Assembly: GCA_022791755.1 (NCBI GenBank)
Contig: JAAVZR010000009.1
Span: 1-64,000, forward strand
From: Lachnospiraceae bacterium
Lineage (GTDB): Bacteria > Bacillota > Clostridia > Lachnospirales > Lachnospiraceae
Direction: 5' to 3'
Length of the DNA: 64,000 nucleotides
Positions 18,709 through 26,015 of the stretch are shown piece after piece (position 1 is the first letter of the stretch; the number at the start of each line of letters is the position of its first letter). The notes under the pieces are model-generated. The model saw only the letters and a program-made list of their open reading frames with translations. It ran no database searches and had not been told where the DNA came from. The position numbers and the translations under genes were made by a program.

Positions 18709-19093
18709 AACCCCGTTCCTTTCTTTTAAGGGCAAGAAGCATGGAATGTACCGTCTCCAGGTCCTCCGGCTGTGCGTCGCGGGCGGCGTCAAACAGGAGG
18801 CGGAGCTCTCTGTTTTCAAAGATCTGCTGAGCCATCTGGGCAGTCTCCTGGTTCAGATAGTAGTCTTCCTCGTCTTCCTTTTCTTCGATCAGATCAGAGC
18901 GCCTACAGTGAAACAGACCGCACATGGCGTCAATTTTATCCATCCGGGGACTCTTGATCCCATTACACCAGTTATATACGGATGTGGTTCCCACATTCAG
19001 ACGGCGGGCCAGCTCGGCCTGCGTGATCTCATACTTGGCCAGATAGTATCGCAGACGTTTGGAAAAAACCCTGTTGAATTCCTGTTCAGACAC
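18692..19093 (-). CDS. XRE-family HTH repressor of the tail element
   Basis: 133 aa from GTG 19093, 8 nt after AGGAGG. The helix-turn-helix is at residues ~12-60 (LRYYLAKYEITQAELARRLNVGTTSVYNWCNGIKSPRMDKIDAMCGLF). The C-terminal part is acidic (EEKEDEEDYY) and helical, probably for dimerisation. It is divergent from the tail operon and sits next to four copies of a CACTTAAAGTG half-palindrome, which are its likely operators. By analogy with phage repressors it should keep the tail genes silent and control itself. The inducing signal is not visible. Confidence 0.85.
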   Translation of the reverse strand: MSEQEFNRVFSKRLRYYLAKYEITQAELARRLNVGTTSVYNWCNGIKSPRMDKIDAMCGLFHCRRSDLIEEKEDEEDYYLNQETAQMAQQIFENRELRLLFDAARDAQPEDLETVHSMLLALKRKERGYGDVD

Positions 19094-19119
19094 GATGTAT
19101 ACCTCCTGTTCTTATTTAT

Positions 19120-19148
19120 ATAATACACTAAAAGTGATAATAATTCAA
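19120..19148 (-). promoter_or_regulatory. Promoter of the repressor operon
   Basis: On the minus strand: TTGAAT (19143-19148), 17 bp, TATTAT (19120-19125). Operator 1 lies inside the spacer, so the repressor can regulate its own gene. Confidence 0.6.
19126..19136. promoter_or_regulatory. Operator 1, CACTAAAAGTG
   Basis: Near-palindromic 11-mer, first of four matching CACNTAAAGTG-like sites. It is centred in the spacer of the repressor promoter. Confidence 0.6.
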
Positions 19149-19166
19149 TAAAAATAAAAAAAATAT

Positions 19167-19177
19167 CACCTAAAGTG
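19167..19177. promoter_or_regulatory. Operator 2, CACCTAAAGTG
   Basis: Second copy, abutting the -35 box of the rightward promoter. Confidence 0.6.
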
Positions 19178-19206
19178 TTGACACACACTTAAAGTGATGG
19201 TATACT
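19178..19206 (+). promoter_or_regulatory. Main promoter of the tail operon
   Basis: TTGACA (19178-19183), 17 bp, TATACT (19201-19206): close to the sigma-A consensus and hence strong when free. Operators 2 and 3 flank and overlap it, an arrangement that should allow tight repression. It lies ~220 nt upstream of the first tail-operon start; that leader contains no gene I can support. Confidence 0.8.
19186..19196. promoter_or_regulatory. Operator 3, CACTTAAAGTG
   Basis: Perfect 5-bp inverted repeat around one base, located inside the spacer of the rightward promoter. Confidence 0.65.
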
Positions 19207-19343
19207 GATCTCAGCTTCCTAAGAAGGAGCAATAAAAAGCCCAGGTTTGCCCGGTGATATGCGGTTTTCTCCCTTCCAGCAGAGAAAAAGGGATGCTGCA
19301 CGGAAAAAGGAATCGTTGTCAATATTTTTTTGCAGATAGAATC

Positions 19344-19354
19344 CACTTAAAGTG
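19344..19354. promoter_or_regulatory. Operator 4, CACTTAAAGTG, in the leader
   Basis: Identical to operator 3 and followed by the same GAT. It lies ~150 nt downstream of the main promoter. A possible weak promoter (TTGCAG, 18 bp, GATATA) overlaps it; alternatively it allows roadblock or looping with operators 2-3. Confidence 0.55.
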
Positions 19355-19425
19355 ATATACAAACAAGAAAGAGAGATCGCGCGGAGCGCTGGGCGGGAAG
19401 AAAAATCAGGATGAGAGGAGGGATC

Positions 19426-19575
19426 ATGGCAATGAACGGAAACGTCCGGGACGGTCCCGGAGGCAGAGAGCAGGAGCGTGGGGATTTGATACGAAAAAGA
19501 AGGGAGCGGGCAGATGACATTGGCAGAGTTTCAGCAGATTTTGCTGCGGGTGACAGCCGGAGTATATCACTTTGA
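19426..19575 (+). CDS. Small basic ORF at the head of the tail operon (49 aa)
   Basis: Not in the ORF track. ATG 19426 follows GAGGAGGG, and a second ATG two codons on (19432) is better spaced. It encodes MAMNGNVRDGPGG... RKRRERADDIGRVSADF, a short polar Arg-rich peptide with no recognised family. It overlaps the next gene by 62 nt in another frame, so it may serve mainly to couple translation into the tail-terminator gene. The ribosome-binding site is the strongest argument for it. Confidence 0.4.
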   Translation: MAMNGNVRDGPGGREQERGDLIRKRRERADDIGRVSADFAAGDSRSISL

Positions 19576-19858
19576 GGCCGGGGAGGACGCGGGAGAGAAA
19601 TACATCGTCTGGCAGGAAACAGGAGGCCGTGCACTCTACGGGAACAACCGGTGCACGGAGAGAACCCGGCAGATCCGGGTGGTCCTGCATACGCGGGAAA
19701 AAGAATCTTTTCTGCCTGACCGTCTTCTCTGTGAGTTGGACAGGGCCGGGGCAGCGTTTGAGGAACCGGTGACCGAGTACGACCCGGAGACAAAATGGAT
19801 CCGGCACACGGTGATGTGCGAGGTGCCGTACAGCCTGACGACGGCCGTGGAGGGGTGA
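19514..19858 (+). CDS. Putative tail terminator / tail completion protein
   Basis: 114 aa (MTLAEFQQILLRVTAGVYHFEAGE...). Size, alpha/beta character and place immediately before the major tail protein match siphophage tail-terminator or completion proteins, which cap the tail tube at its head-proximal end. The family resemblance (IVWQETGG ... VVLHTREKES ... WIRHTVMCEVPY) is weak, so position carries much of the call. GGGAGCGGGCAG precedes the ATG. Confidence 0.6.
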   Translation: MTLAEFQQILLRVTAGVYHFEAGEDAGEKYIVWQETGGRALYGNNRCTERTRQIRVVLHTREKESFLPDRLLCELDRAGAAFEEPVTEYDPETKWIRHTVMCEVPYSLTTAVEG

Positions 19859-19937
19859 GAAGAGCAGGCGAAATTCGGCAACAGGAAAAGAGTATCAAAA
19901 GAAATTAATAAAAAACAAAGAGAAAAGGAGAACGATT

Positions 19938-20510
19938 ATGGCAACATTTGGAGCGAAATATATTGTATTTGCACCCTTTGCGGAGGAGCCGAAGGATACC
20001 CTTCCCAGCTATAAGGCGGCAGTGGAGGTGGGCCAGCTGGTGAAAGCGGACCTGACGGTCAATCTGACGGCCGGGGAGCTGTGGGCCAATAACGCGCTGG
20101 CGGAGAAGATCGAGGAGTTTGCCAGCGGCACCCTGGCGGTGGAAGTGGACGATATGACCCATGAGACAGAAAGCGCTCTGTTCGGATCTACCCTGAAGGA
20201 GAAGGAGCTGATCGACAGTACCGGCGATACGATTCCTTATGGGGGCCTGGGATATTATAAGACCCTGTCCCGGGGCGGTAAGAAGTATTATGAAGCCTGT
20301 TTTTATCCGAAGACGAAGGCGGTGATGGGGAACGATACGGCGCAGTCCAAGGCCAGCAGCATCACATTTACGGCCAGGCCGCTGTCCTTTACGATCTATG
20401 AGCCGCAGACAGGCGAATGGAGATACCGTGAGGTCTTTGACAGCGAGGAGGCTGCGGTGGCGTATATCGACGGCAAGCTGAAGACCGTGACCGGCGAGGA
20501 CGTGCAGTAA
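19938..20510 (+). CDS. Major tail (tube) protein
   Basis: 190 aa, beginning MATFGAKYIVFAPFAEEP. It has the pattern of phi13-type major tail proteins of Gram-positive phages: GQLVKADLTVNLTAGELWANNALAEKIEEF, then HETESALFGST, GGLGYYKTLSRGGKKYYEACFYPKTKA, and a C-terminal TFTARPLSFTIYE. The protein polymerises into the tail tube. Strong AAAAGGAGAACG ribosome-binding site, consistent with high expression. A 97-nt nested hairpin follows before the chaperone gene. Confidence 0.85.
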   Translation: MATFGAKYIVFAPFAEEPKDTLPSYKAAVEVGQLVKADLTVNLTAGELWANNALAEKIEEFASGTLAVEVDDMTHETESALFGSTLKEKELIDSTGDTIPYGGLGYYKTLSRGGKKYYEACFYPKTKAVMGNDTAQSKASSITFTARPLSFTIYEPQTGEWRYREVFDSEEAAVAYIDGKLKTVTGEDVQ

Positions 20511-20522
20511 TATAGGAGAGCC

Positions 20523-20619
20523 GGAGGCTGCCACAGGAGGGCTTGGAGCGCAGGATATGAGATTTTGCGGGAAACAAATTTTCATATCCTGCGCAGGGGT
20601 TCAAAATGTGGCAGCCTCC
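20523..20619 (+). other. Nested RNA hairpin between major tail and chaperone genes
   Basis: Outer arms GGAGGCTGCCACA (20523-20535) and TGTGGCAGCCTCC (20607-20619) pair perfectly over 13 bp. Inside them GCGCAGGATATGA (20548-20560) pairs perfectly with TCATATCCTGCGC (20582-20594). No U-tract follows, so it is more likely an RNA stability or processing element, or a partial attenuator, than a full terminator. Confidence 0.75.
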
Positions 20620-20676
20620 AGAGAAGGATCGTGACGCGTAAGAGAACAGGTGCAGACAGAGAGGAGGAGACAGCTG

Positions 20677-21084
20677 ATGCTGGCAAAAACAGAGAAATGC
20701 GTACTGGCGGGGAAGGAGATTCATCTGGCTTACACAGTGAACGCCATGTTTGAGATCAATGATCTGCTGGGAGAGAGGGAACTATTTGAGGTGCTGGGGA
20801 CCAACGACAGGGAAAATTTTTCCGCCTTCTGTGAGATCATAAGGATTCTGGCGGTAAACGGAGCGCTGTGCCGGCAGGCCCAGGGCTACGGACAGGGAGA
20901 TGCGCTTCCGGAGAACGGACAGTGGGAGGCCAGCCTGACGCCGCGGGAGTATATCGACGCGAAAAACAGCGCTCTCCATGCGGTGCTGAAGGGGCTGGGA
21001 AGAGAGACTGCCGAGGAGGAGGAGGTCGACCTGGGACTTCTGGAGCTGGAAAAAAACGCAAGCCGGCCAGAGCGGATATCCTGA
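20677..21084 (+). CDS. Tail assembly chaperone, short product (gpG-like)
   Basis: 135 aa from ATG 20677, 8 nt after AGGAGGAG; the track's GTG 20650 lacks a ribosome-binding site. The protein has the look of siphophage tail assembly chaperones (LAYTVNAMFEINDLLGERELFEVLG, ... EYIDAKNSALHAVLKGLGRE) and an acidic C-terminus EEEEVDLGLLELEKN. It sits between major tail protein and tape measure, the fixed position of gpG/gpGT. It ends at TGA 21082, but a -1 frameshift site near its end would make a longer form. Confidence 0.8.
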   Translation: MLAKTEKCVLAGKEIHLAYTVNAMFEINDLLGERELFEVLGTNDRENFSAFCEIIRILAVNGALCRQAQGYGQGDALPENGQWEASLTPREYIDAKNSALHAVLKGLGRETAEEEEVDLGLLELEKNASRPERIS

Positions 21085-21106
21085 CAATGGCAGCTCTGGC
21101 CGGTTT
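21051..21106 (+). promoter_or_regulatory. Programmed -1 ribosomal frameshift site with stimulatory stem-loop
   Basis: Slippery heptamer A_AAA_AAC (21051-21057), in the correct register of the chaperone frame (GAA AAA AAC). After a 5-nt spacer, CCGGCCAGAGC (21063-21073) pairs perfectly with GCTCTGGCCGG (21093-21103); two A-U pairs and a G-U pair can extend the stem. The zero-frame stop lies in the loop. The -1 frame is open from here to 21206. Confidence 0.85.
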
Positions 21107-21206
21107 CAGTATAAGCGAGGCGCTGATGACGGCTCCGGGCCTGATCCGCGATATGTACGGCGTGTATCTGAAACGAAACGGATATGGGAAGGGGCTGCCC
21201 CAGTGA
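21057..21206 (+). CDS. Tail assembly chaperone frameshift extension (gpT-like)
   Basis: The part made only by -1 slippage, ~49 aa: RKPARADILTMAALAGFSISEALMTAPGLIRDMYGVYLKRNG. It joins after codon 127 of the chaperone to give a ~176-aa fusion. The extension is helical, and its length and place match the gpT part of gpGT, which recruits the tape measure during tail assembly. It has no ribosome-binding site of its own. Confidence 0.75.
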   Translation, partial: RKPARADILTMAALAGFSISEALMTAPGLIRDMYGVYLKRNGYGKGLPQ

Positions 21207-21260
21207 CGAAAGCTTTTATGAGAGTGAGGAGACAAAAACCGATGGAACAGAGAAAAAGGG

Positions 21261-24200
21261 ATGGGTAGTAAAAGAATGGATATGAGTGATGTGGCGGGAA
21301 TGGCAAAGAGCCGGGACGGGAAGCAGGAAGCAGCGCAGACCCAGGAGGAAAAGAAGGCCGGCGGACAGGACGCGCTGGGAGCGCTGGCAAAGGCGTTAAA
21401 GGATTCCGGGATCAAGGGGGCGCTGGAGGATATCGATCAGCTGTTGCAGGATTGTTCTTCTTCAGCGGCAGCTTTTGAGACCAGCATGGCAGGGTTGAAA
21501 ATCATGGCGGATACCTCGGTCGTGCCGGTGGATACCATGAAAAATGAGATACTGTCTCTGTCGTCGGAACTGGGTATAGGGGCGGGAAAGGTGGCGGAGT
21601 CCGTGTCCGCTGCGATCCGGGCCGGTGTGGATACAGCCTCCTCGGTGGGATTTGTGGAGACAGCGTCTAAGCTGGCGGCTGGCGGCTTTACGGATACTGC
21701 CACTTCGGTGAAGGTTCTGGCGGCGGCCATGAATGGCTACAAGCTGGAAGCGAATGAGGTGGAGCAGGTATCGGACTATCTGATTACCACGCAGAGGCTG
21801 GGCAAGACCACGGTGGGAGAGCTGGCATCCGCGATGGAGAAGGTGATTCCGGTGGCTGCCGCCAGTCACGTGGAGATGGACAATCTGTCCGCCGCTTACG
21901 CGGTCCTGACGAAAGACAGCCACACAGCAGGCGAGGCCGGCGCTTACCTAAAGGCGATTCTGGGCGAACTGGGGGACAGCTCCAGCCTGGTGGCCGGGAT
22001 ACTGCGCAGCGAGACGGGGATGTCTTTCGAAGAACTGTCGGAGTCCGGCAGCTCCCTGGGAGATATTATGGCGCTCCTGGGAGAGAGCGTGGGAGGCAAT
22101 ACGGAGGTCTTCCGAAAGCTGTGGGAGAGCTCGGAGGCCGGCGTCGGAGCCCTGTCTTTACTGGAAACGGGATCGGAGGAGTATGCAAGCGTACTGGTGC
22201 AGATGCGCCAGAGCGCCGGCGCGGCGGAGGAAGCTTTCGCACTCATGGCAGATACCACCCAGGGCGCCCATGACCGGATGGATGTGGCGGTGGAGAACAT
22301 GAAGACTGCCCTGGGCGATGCGCTGAATCCGGCGCTGGAGAAGCTCTATGAGACCGGGGCGGATGCCTTTGGCTGGGCTGCGGATTTCGTATCGGAACAT
22401 CCGGAGGTGGTACAGGCGATCATGGCGATTACCACCGTGGCTGGCGCCCTGACGGCAGGTCTGACTGTCCTGCATGGAGCCCTGACGATGATAGAGGTCG
22501 TTCAGAAGATGATAGCGTCACATCCGACGGCTATGATTGTAACGGCCGTGGTAGCAGCCGTGGCAGCGCTGGGGACCTACGTGGCGACATTGGAGCTGAC
22601 GGGAGAAGGAGAAGGAAGCCTGAGGCAGCGGACCAATGAACTTAGGGACAGCGTGGAAGAGCTGAATGAGGCCATTAAAGGGAATCAGGAGGCCTATGAG
22701 CAAAAGCAGGAGGCCATGCGGGAGCAGGCGGAAGCCACGCAAGCCATGATTGAGCAGCTGGAAACTCTGATGGAGGCGGAGGGAAACAGTCAGGCAAACA
22801 GAGAATCTATCAAAAGCTTGGTGGAAGAATTAAATGAAATGGTGCCGGAGCTGGCACTGGCCTATGATGAGGAAACAGATTCTTTAAATAAAACTGCTGA
22901 GGCTATCCGGACCACCGTGGAGGCTCAGGCGGAGTTATCCGAGTATGACGCAGCCATTGAGCGTCGTTCAGAGCTTCTGGCGGAGAATCGTGCAAAGTCG
23001 GAGGAACTGGCGGCGGTGCAGGGGCTTCTGGCGGAGTCGGAAGCGTATCTGGAGGAAGTCCAGCGACAGTATAACAACAATACCTATGAAGGAGCATATA
23101 TCATCGCAGAAGCGCAGGCTCAGACAGAGAATCTGCGAGTGACAATGGAAGCTACGAAACAGGCGCTGCGGGATAATGTGGAAGAATATTATGCTGTCGG
23201 CGTTCAGATCAATGAGTATACGGCGGCCAATGCGGATCTGCTGCCAAGCTCCAGAGCCGTAGTGGACAGTATGCTGGAGCAGGCGGAGGCATTGCAGGAA
23301 GACGAAAAAGCCTATCAGCAGATGGTGGAGCAGATCGCGGAGGCAGCGTTGGCCCATGAAGAATTCGCTGAGGGATATCGCTGCAATATAGAGAGCATAG
23401 AAGAGGGTTTGCACTCCTTATGGGAATCTTACTACGAAAGCGCGGCAGCGGCCTATGACAGTATCTCCAGTCAGGTCGGTCTTTTTGAGAATATGAAGAT
23501 CGAGTCGAAACAGAGCATCGAGGGCCTGATAGGAAATCTGCAAAGTCAGACAGAATATATGAATACCTATGCGGAGAATATCGATAAGGCCATGGAACTG
23601 GGGGTGGATCGGGCGATTCTCGAGAGACTGTCGGACGGATCAAAGGAATCGGCCGGATATCTGGCAGCCATTGCGGCCTCCGGTAAGGAAGAGGTCGATC
23701 AGTTGAATGCGGAATTTGCCAAGGTAGAAGTGGGAAAAAATAAATTTTCCGACGCTGTGGGGCGAATGGCCACGGATTTTGATAAGGAAATGGAGAAGAT
23801 GGAGACCTCCTATGACAAAATGGTGACGGAAATGGACCAGTTTGATAAAGCCTTTGCCGCATCGCTAAATACCTGCAAAGGGGTGGAAGAGGCGATTCAA
23901 TCGGAGCAGGAAGATATCGTTTCCAAAAACAGAGAACTAAAGGAGGCGATGGTAGCGGAGCTGGACGATTACGGAGCAGCCCATGTGGCGGCGGAGCATA
24001 CCTGCGAGGGCGTAAAGAGCGGCGTGGATGCCATGTGGGATTCCGTGGTGGAGAAACACCGGGCTCTGGCGCGGGCTGCCTGGGAAGCCTACAATCAGGA
24101 AATCGACATCCACTCCCCTTCAAGAAAATTCAAATGGTCTGCCGAGATGACCATGGAGGGCCTGGAGGCCGGTGTGCAGGAGGGGAGCCCGGCCGTCATG

Positions 24201-24521
24201 AAAGCCTACCGGGAGACAGCCAGAGAGGCCTGGGCCGCCTATGAGGAGGGAAGCCGGAGTCTGACCGGACAGACCTGGCAGGGACAGGCGATGATGATGG
24301 CCTTCACATCCGGTCTGCCGGACCCTGCGACGGCGGAGGCATCCATACGGGATTATGACAGGCGGCTTCTGGTCCGGATGATGGGCGTCGGGCAGGACAG
24401 AGAAGAGAGGGGCGTCAGAGAGATCAATCAGACCGTGAATATTTACAGACCGGTGGAATCGCCGGCGGAACTGGCCAGAGAGATGAGAAAGGCGGGAAGG
24501 GAGATGTGGCTGGATGGATAA
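21261..24521 (+). CDS. Tail tape measure protein
   Basis: 1086 aa. The N-terminal ~350 aa match the TP901-type tape-measure core: LGIGAGKVAESVSAAIRAGVDTASSVGFVETASKLAAGGFTD ... LITTQRLGKTTVGELASAMEKV ... KAILGELGDSSS. Two hydrophobic segments lie at ~375-440 (VVQAIMAITTVAGALTAGLTVLHGAL, TAMIVTAVVAAVAALG). They are followed by long coiled-coil Glu/Ala-rich helices to ~950. Near the C-terminus AYNQEIDIHSPSRKFKW is a common tape-measure tail motif. The protein sets tail length; by the usual ~1.5 A per residue a tail near 160 nm is expected (rule of thumb). ATG 21261 follows AAAAAGGG. Confidence 0.9.
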   Translation: MGSKRMDMSDVAGMAKSRDGKQEAAQTQEEKKAGGQDALGALAKALKDSGIKGALEDIDQLLQDCSSSAAAFETSMAGLKIMADTSVVPVDTMKNEILSLSSELGIGAGKVAESVSAAIRAGVDTASSVGFVETASKLAAGGFTDTATSVKVLAAAMNGYKLEANEVEQVSDYLITTQRLGKTTVGELASAMEKVIPVAAASHVEMDNLSAAYAVLTKDSHTAGEAGAYLKAILGELGDSSSLVAGILRSETGMSFEELSESGSSLGDIMALLGESVGGNTEVFRKLWESSEAGVGALSLLETGSEEYASVLVQMRQSAGAAEEAFALMADTTQGAHDRMDVAVENMKTALGDALNPALEKLYETGADAFGWAADFVSEHPEVVQAIMAITTVAGALTAGLTVLHGALTMIEVVQKMIASHPTAMIVTAVVAAVAALGTYVATLELTGEGEGSLRQRTNELRDSVEELNEAIKGNQEAYEQKQEAMREQAEATQAMIEQLETLMEAEGNSQANRESIKSLVEELNEMVPELALAYDEETDSLNKTAEAIRTTVEAQAELSEYDAAIERRSELLAENRAKSEELAAVQGLLAESEAYLEEVQRQYNNNTYEGAYIIAEAQAQTENLRVTMEATKQALRDNVEEYYAVGVQINEYTAANADLLPSSRAVVDSMLEQAEALQEDEKAYQQMVEQIAEAALAHEEFAEGYRCNIESIEEGLHSLWESYYESAAAAYDSISSQVGLFENMKIESKQSIEGLIGNLQSQTEYMNTYAENIDKAMELGVDRAILERLSDGSKESAGYLAAIAASGKEEVDQLNAEFAKVEVGKNKFSDAVGRMATDFDKEMEKMETSYDKMVTEMDQFDKAFAASLNTCKGVEEAIQSEQEDIVSKNRELKEAMVAELDDYGAAHVAAEHTCEGVKSGVDAMWDSVVEKHRALARAAWEAYNQEIDIHSPSRKFKWSAEMTMEGLEAGVQEGSPAVMKAYRETAREAWAAYEEGSRSLTGQTWQGQAMMMAFTSGLPDPATAEASIRDYDRRLLVRMMGVGQDREERGVREINQTVNIYRPVESPAELAREMRKAGREMWLDG

Positions 24522-25362
24522 CGAGGTGGTATTTACCTTTTACAGAGACAGCGAAGAGCTGACGGTGGGGGCCAACGCGTTTGGCATTATCAAATACAGC
24601 GGGCTGGAGGCGACAGACTATGCTCTGGAAACTATGCCAAACGGAAACGGGATCGGCGCGAGTCTGACAAAACGCAGGCTGCTGCCCAGGGATCTGTCGC
24701 TGGAATTTGAATATAAGATCCGGCGGCAGGATTCCGGGATCCGGCAGCGGCTGATCGGTTTTTTCAGCCCGTTTTCCTGCGGATGTCTTAACGTGCGATA
24801 TAAAGGGGTGGTCCGGGAAATCGAATATGAGGTGGAGAAGATGAGGCTTCCCACGGTCAATGTGAACGAACGTCTTCGCTGCTGCCTGGATCTTCAGTGT
24901 ATGAATCCGTTCTTTACAGGCGTACAGAAGCGCCGCGTGACACTGGCGACCTGGGTCGACGGCTGGAGGTGGAAATTCACACTGCCCTTTCATATGAAGC
25001 GGAGGGGCTCCTTCCGGCGCAATGTATATAACGCGGGCCATTCGGACACGCCGGTCCACATCATCTTTAAAGGGCCTGCGGTCAATCCTGCGGTGAAAAA
25101 CCTGACCACAGGGGAGATGATCCGGATTCGGAAGGAACTGACGACAGACGATGTGCTCTACATCTGTACGGAGTTCGGCGCTAAGACCGTGAGAATCGAC
25201 CACAGTGACGGACAGCAGGAGGATGCGTTTGACTATATTGATCTGAACAGCCGTTTCTGGTGGCTTCAGACAGGCGACAATATGGTGGAGTATGAGACAG
25301 ACAATGATCTGGAACCTCAGTCGGTTACCATCGAGTACGATGAGAGATATCTGGGAGTATAA
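24514..25362 (+). CDS. Distal tail protein (Dit-like, phage tail family)
   Basis: 282 aa; its ATG overlaps the tape-measure stop by 8 nt. It shows the siphophage Dit pattern: LPRDLSLEFEYKI ... IRQRLIGFFSPFSCGCLNVRYKGVVREIEYEVEK, then a C-terminal jelly-roll-like part (NVYNAGHSDTPVHIIFKGPAVNPAVKNLTTGEMIRI). Dit hexamers form the hub joining tail tube and baseplate. Order after the tape measure is canonical. Confidence 0.82.
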   Translation: MDNEVVFTFYRDSEELTVGANAFGIIKYSGLEATDYALETMPNGNGIGASLTKRRLLPRDLSLEFEYKIRRQDSGIRQRLIGFFSPFSCGCLNVRYKGVVREIEYEVEKMRLPTVNVNERLRCCLDLQCMNPFFTGVQKRRVTLATWVDGWRWKFTLPFHMKRRGSFRRNVYNAGHSDTPVHIIFKGPAVNPAVKNLTTGEMIRIRKELTTDDVLYICTEFGAKTVRIDHSDGQQEDAFDYIDLNSRFWWLQTGDNMVEYETDNDLEPQSVTIEYDERYLGV

Positions 25363-25397
25363 GACAGCGGCCCGGCGGCCGCAGGAAAGGAGACGAT

Positions 25398-26015
25398 ATG
25401 GAGAACAGCGGTTTTTTTAACGGAGATGAAGAATACGGACAGGACGAGTTTAACCGGTATTTCCGGAACCTGTTTCAAAACGGAGTGAGTCTGGACGATG
25501 GGGGAGCTCTGACTCTGAAGGTGACAGCGGGAGAGAACGGTGTGACCCTGTCGAAGGGCTTCGCTATCGTGGAGGGATTTTTTTATTACAATGACGCGGA
25601 TAAGGCGGTGGCGCTTCAGAGAGATCCGTATCTGCCCCGGGTGGACCGGGTAGTGCTCAGGCTGGATCTGGCGGCGCACACGGTGCGATGCAAAATTCTG
25701 GAGGGGACAGCTTCCAGTACGCCGGCAGCACCTGTGCTGACCAGAGACGAACTGGTGTACGAGATATCGCTGGCGTCTGTGTATATCCCGGCGGAGGGAG
25801 ACATGGTGGTGACGGATGAGCGGGCGGATACGAAGCTGTGCGGAGCCATACGCCCGAAAAATCTGACGGAGTATCAGGATATGGTGACAGAATTTCAGCG
25901 CCGGTATGAAGCATGGTTTGTCATGCAGCAGTCCGTGGGATGGCGGAAGACGTACATCCAGTCCCTGGAACCGGAGGAGCATGTGGAGGGAAGCATATGG
26001 CTGAGAATCCGATAG
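25398..26015 (+). CDS. Baseplate/tail-tip structural protein
   Basis: 205 aa. It starts with ENSGFFNGDEEYGQDEFNRYFRNLFQNGVSLDDGGALTLKV, a pattern found at the N-terminus of many Firmicute phage baseplate proteins. Its beta-rich middle (YLPRVDRVVLRLDLAAHTVRCKILEGTASSTPAAP) is also typical. The last ~19 nt overlap the next gene. Exact position in the particle is unknown; it may be an upper-baseplate or adaptor subunit. Confidence 0.65.
   Translation: MENSGFFNGDEEYGQDEFNRYFRNLFQNGVSLDDGGALTLKVTAGENGVTLSKGFAIVEGFFYYNDADKAVALQRDPYLPRVDRVVLRLDLAAHTVRCKILEGTASSTPAAPVLTRDELVYEISLASVYIPAEGDMVVTDERADTKLCGAIRPKNLTEYQDMVTEFQRRYEAWFVMQQSVGWRKTYIQSLEPEEHVEGSIWLRIR

Noticed and set aside
19258-19338. 26-codon ORF in the leader of the tail operon
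   Set aside because: No ribosome-binding site at a usable distance; likely chance.
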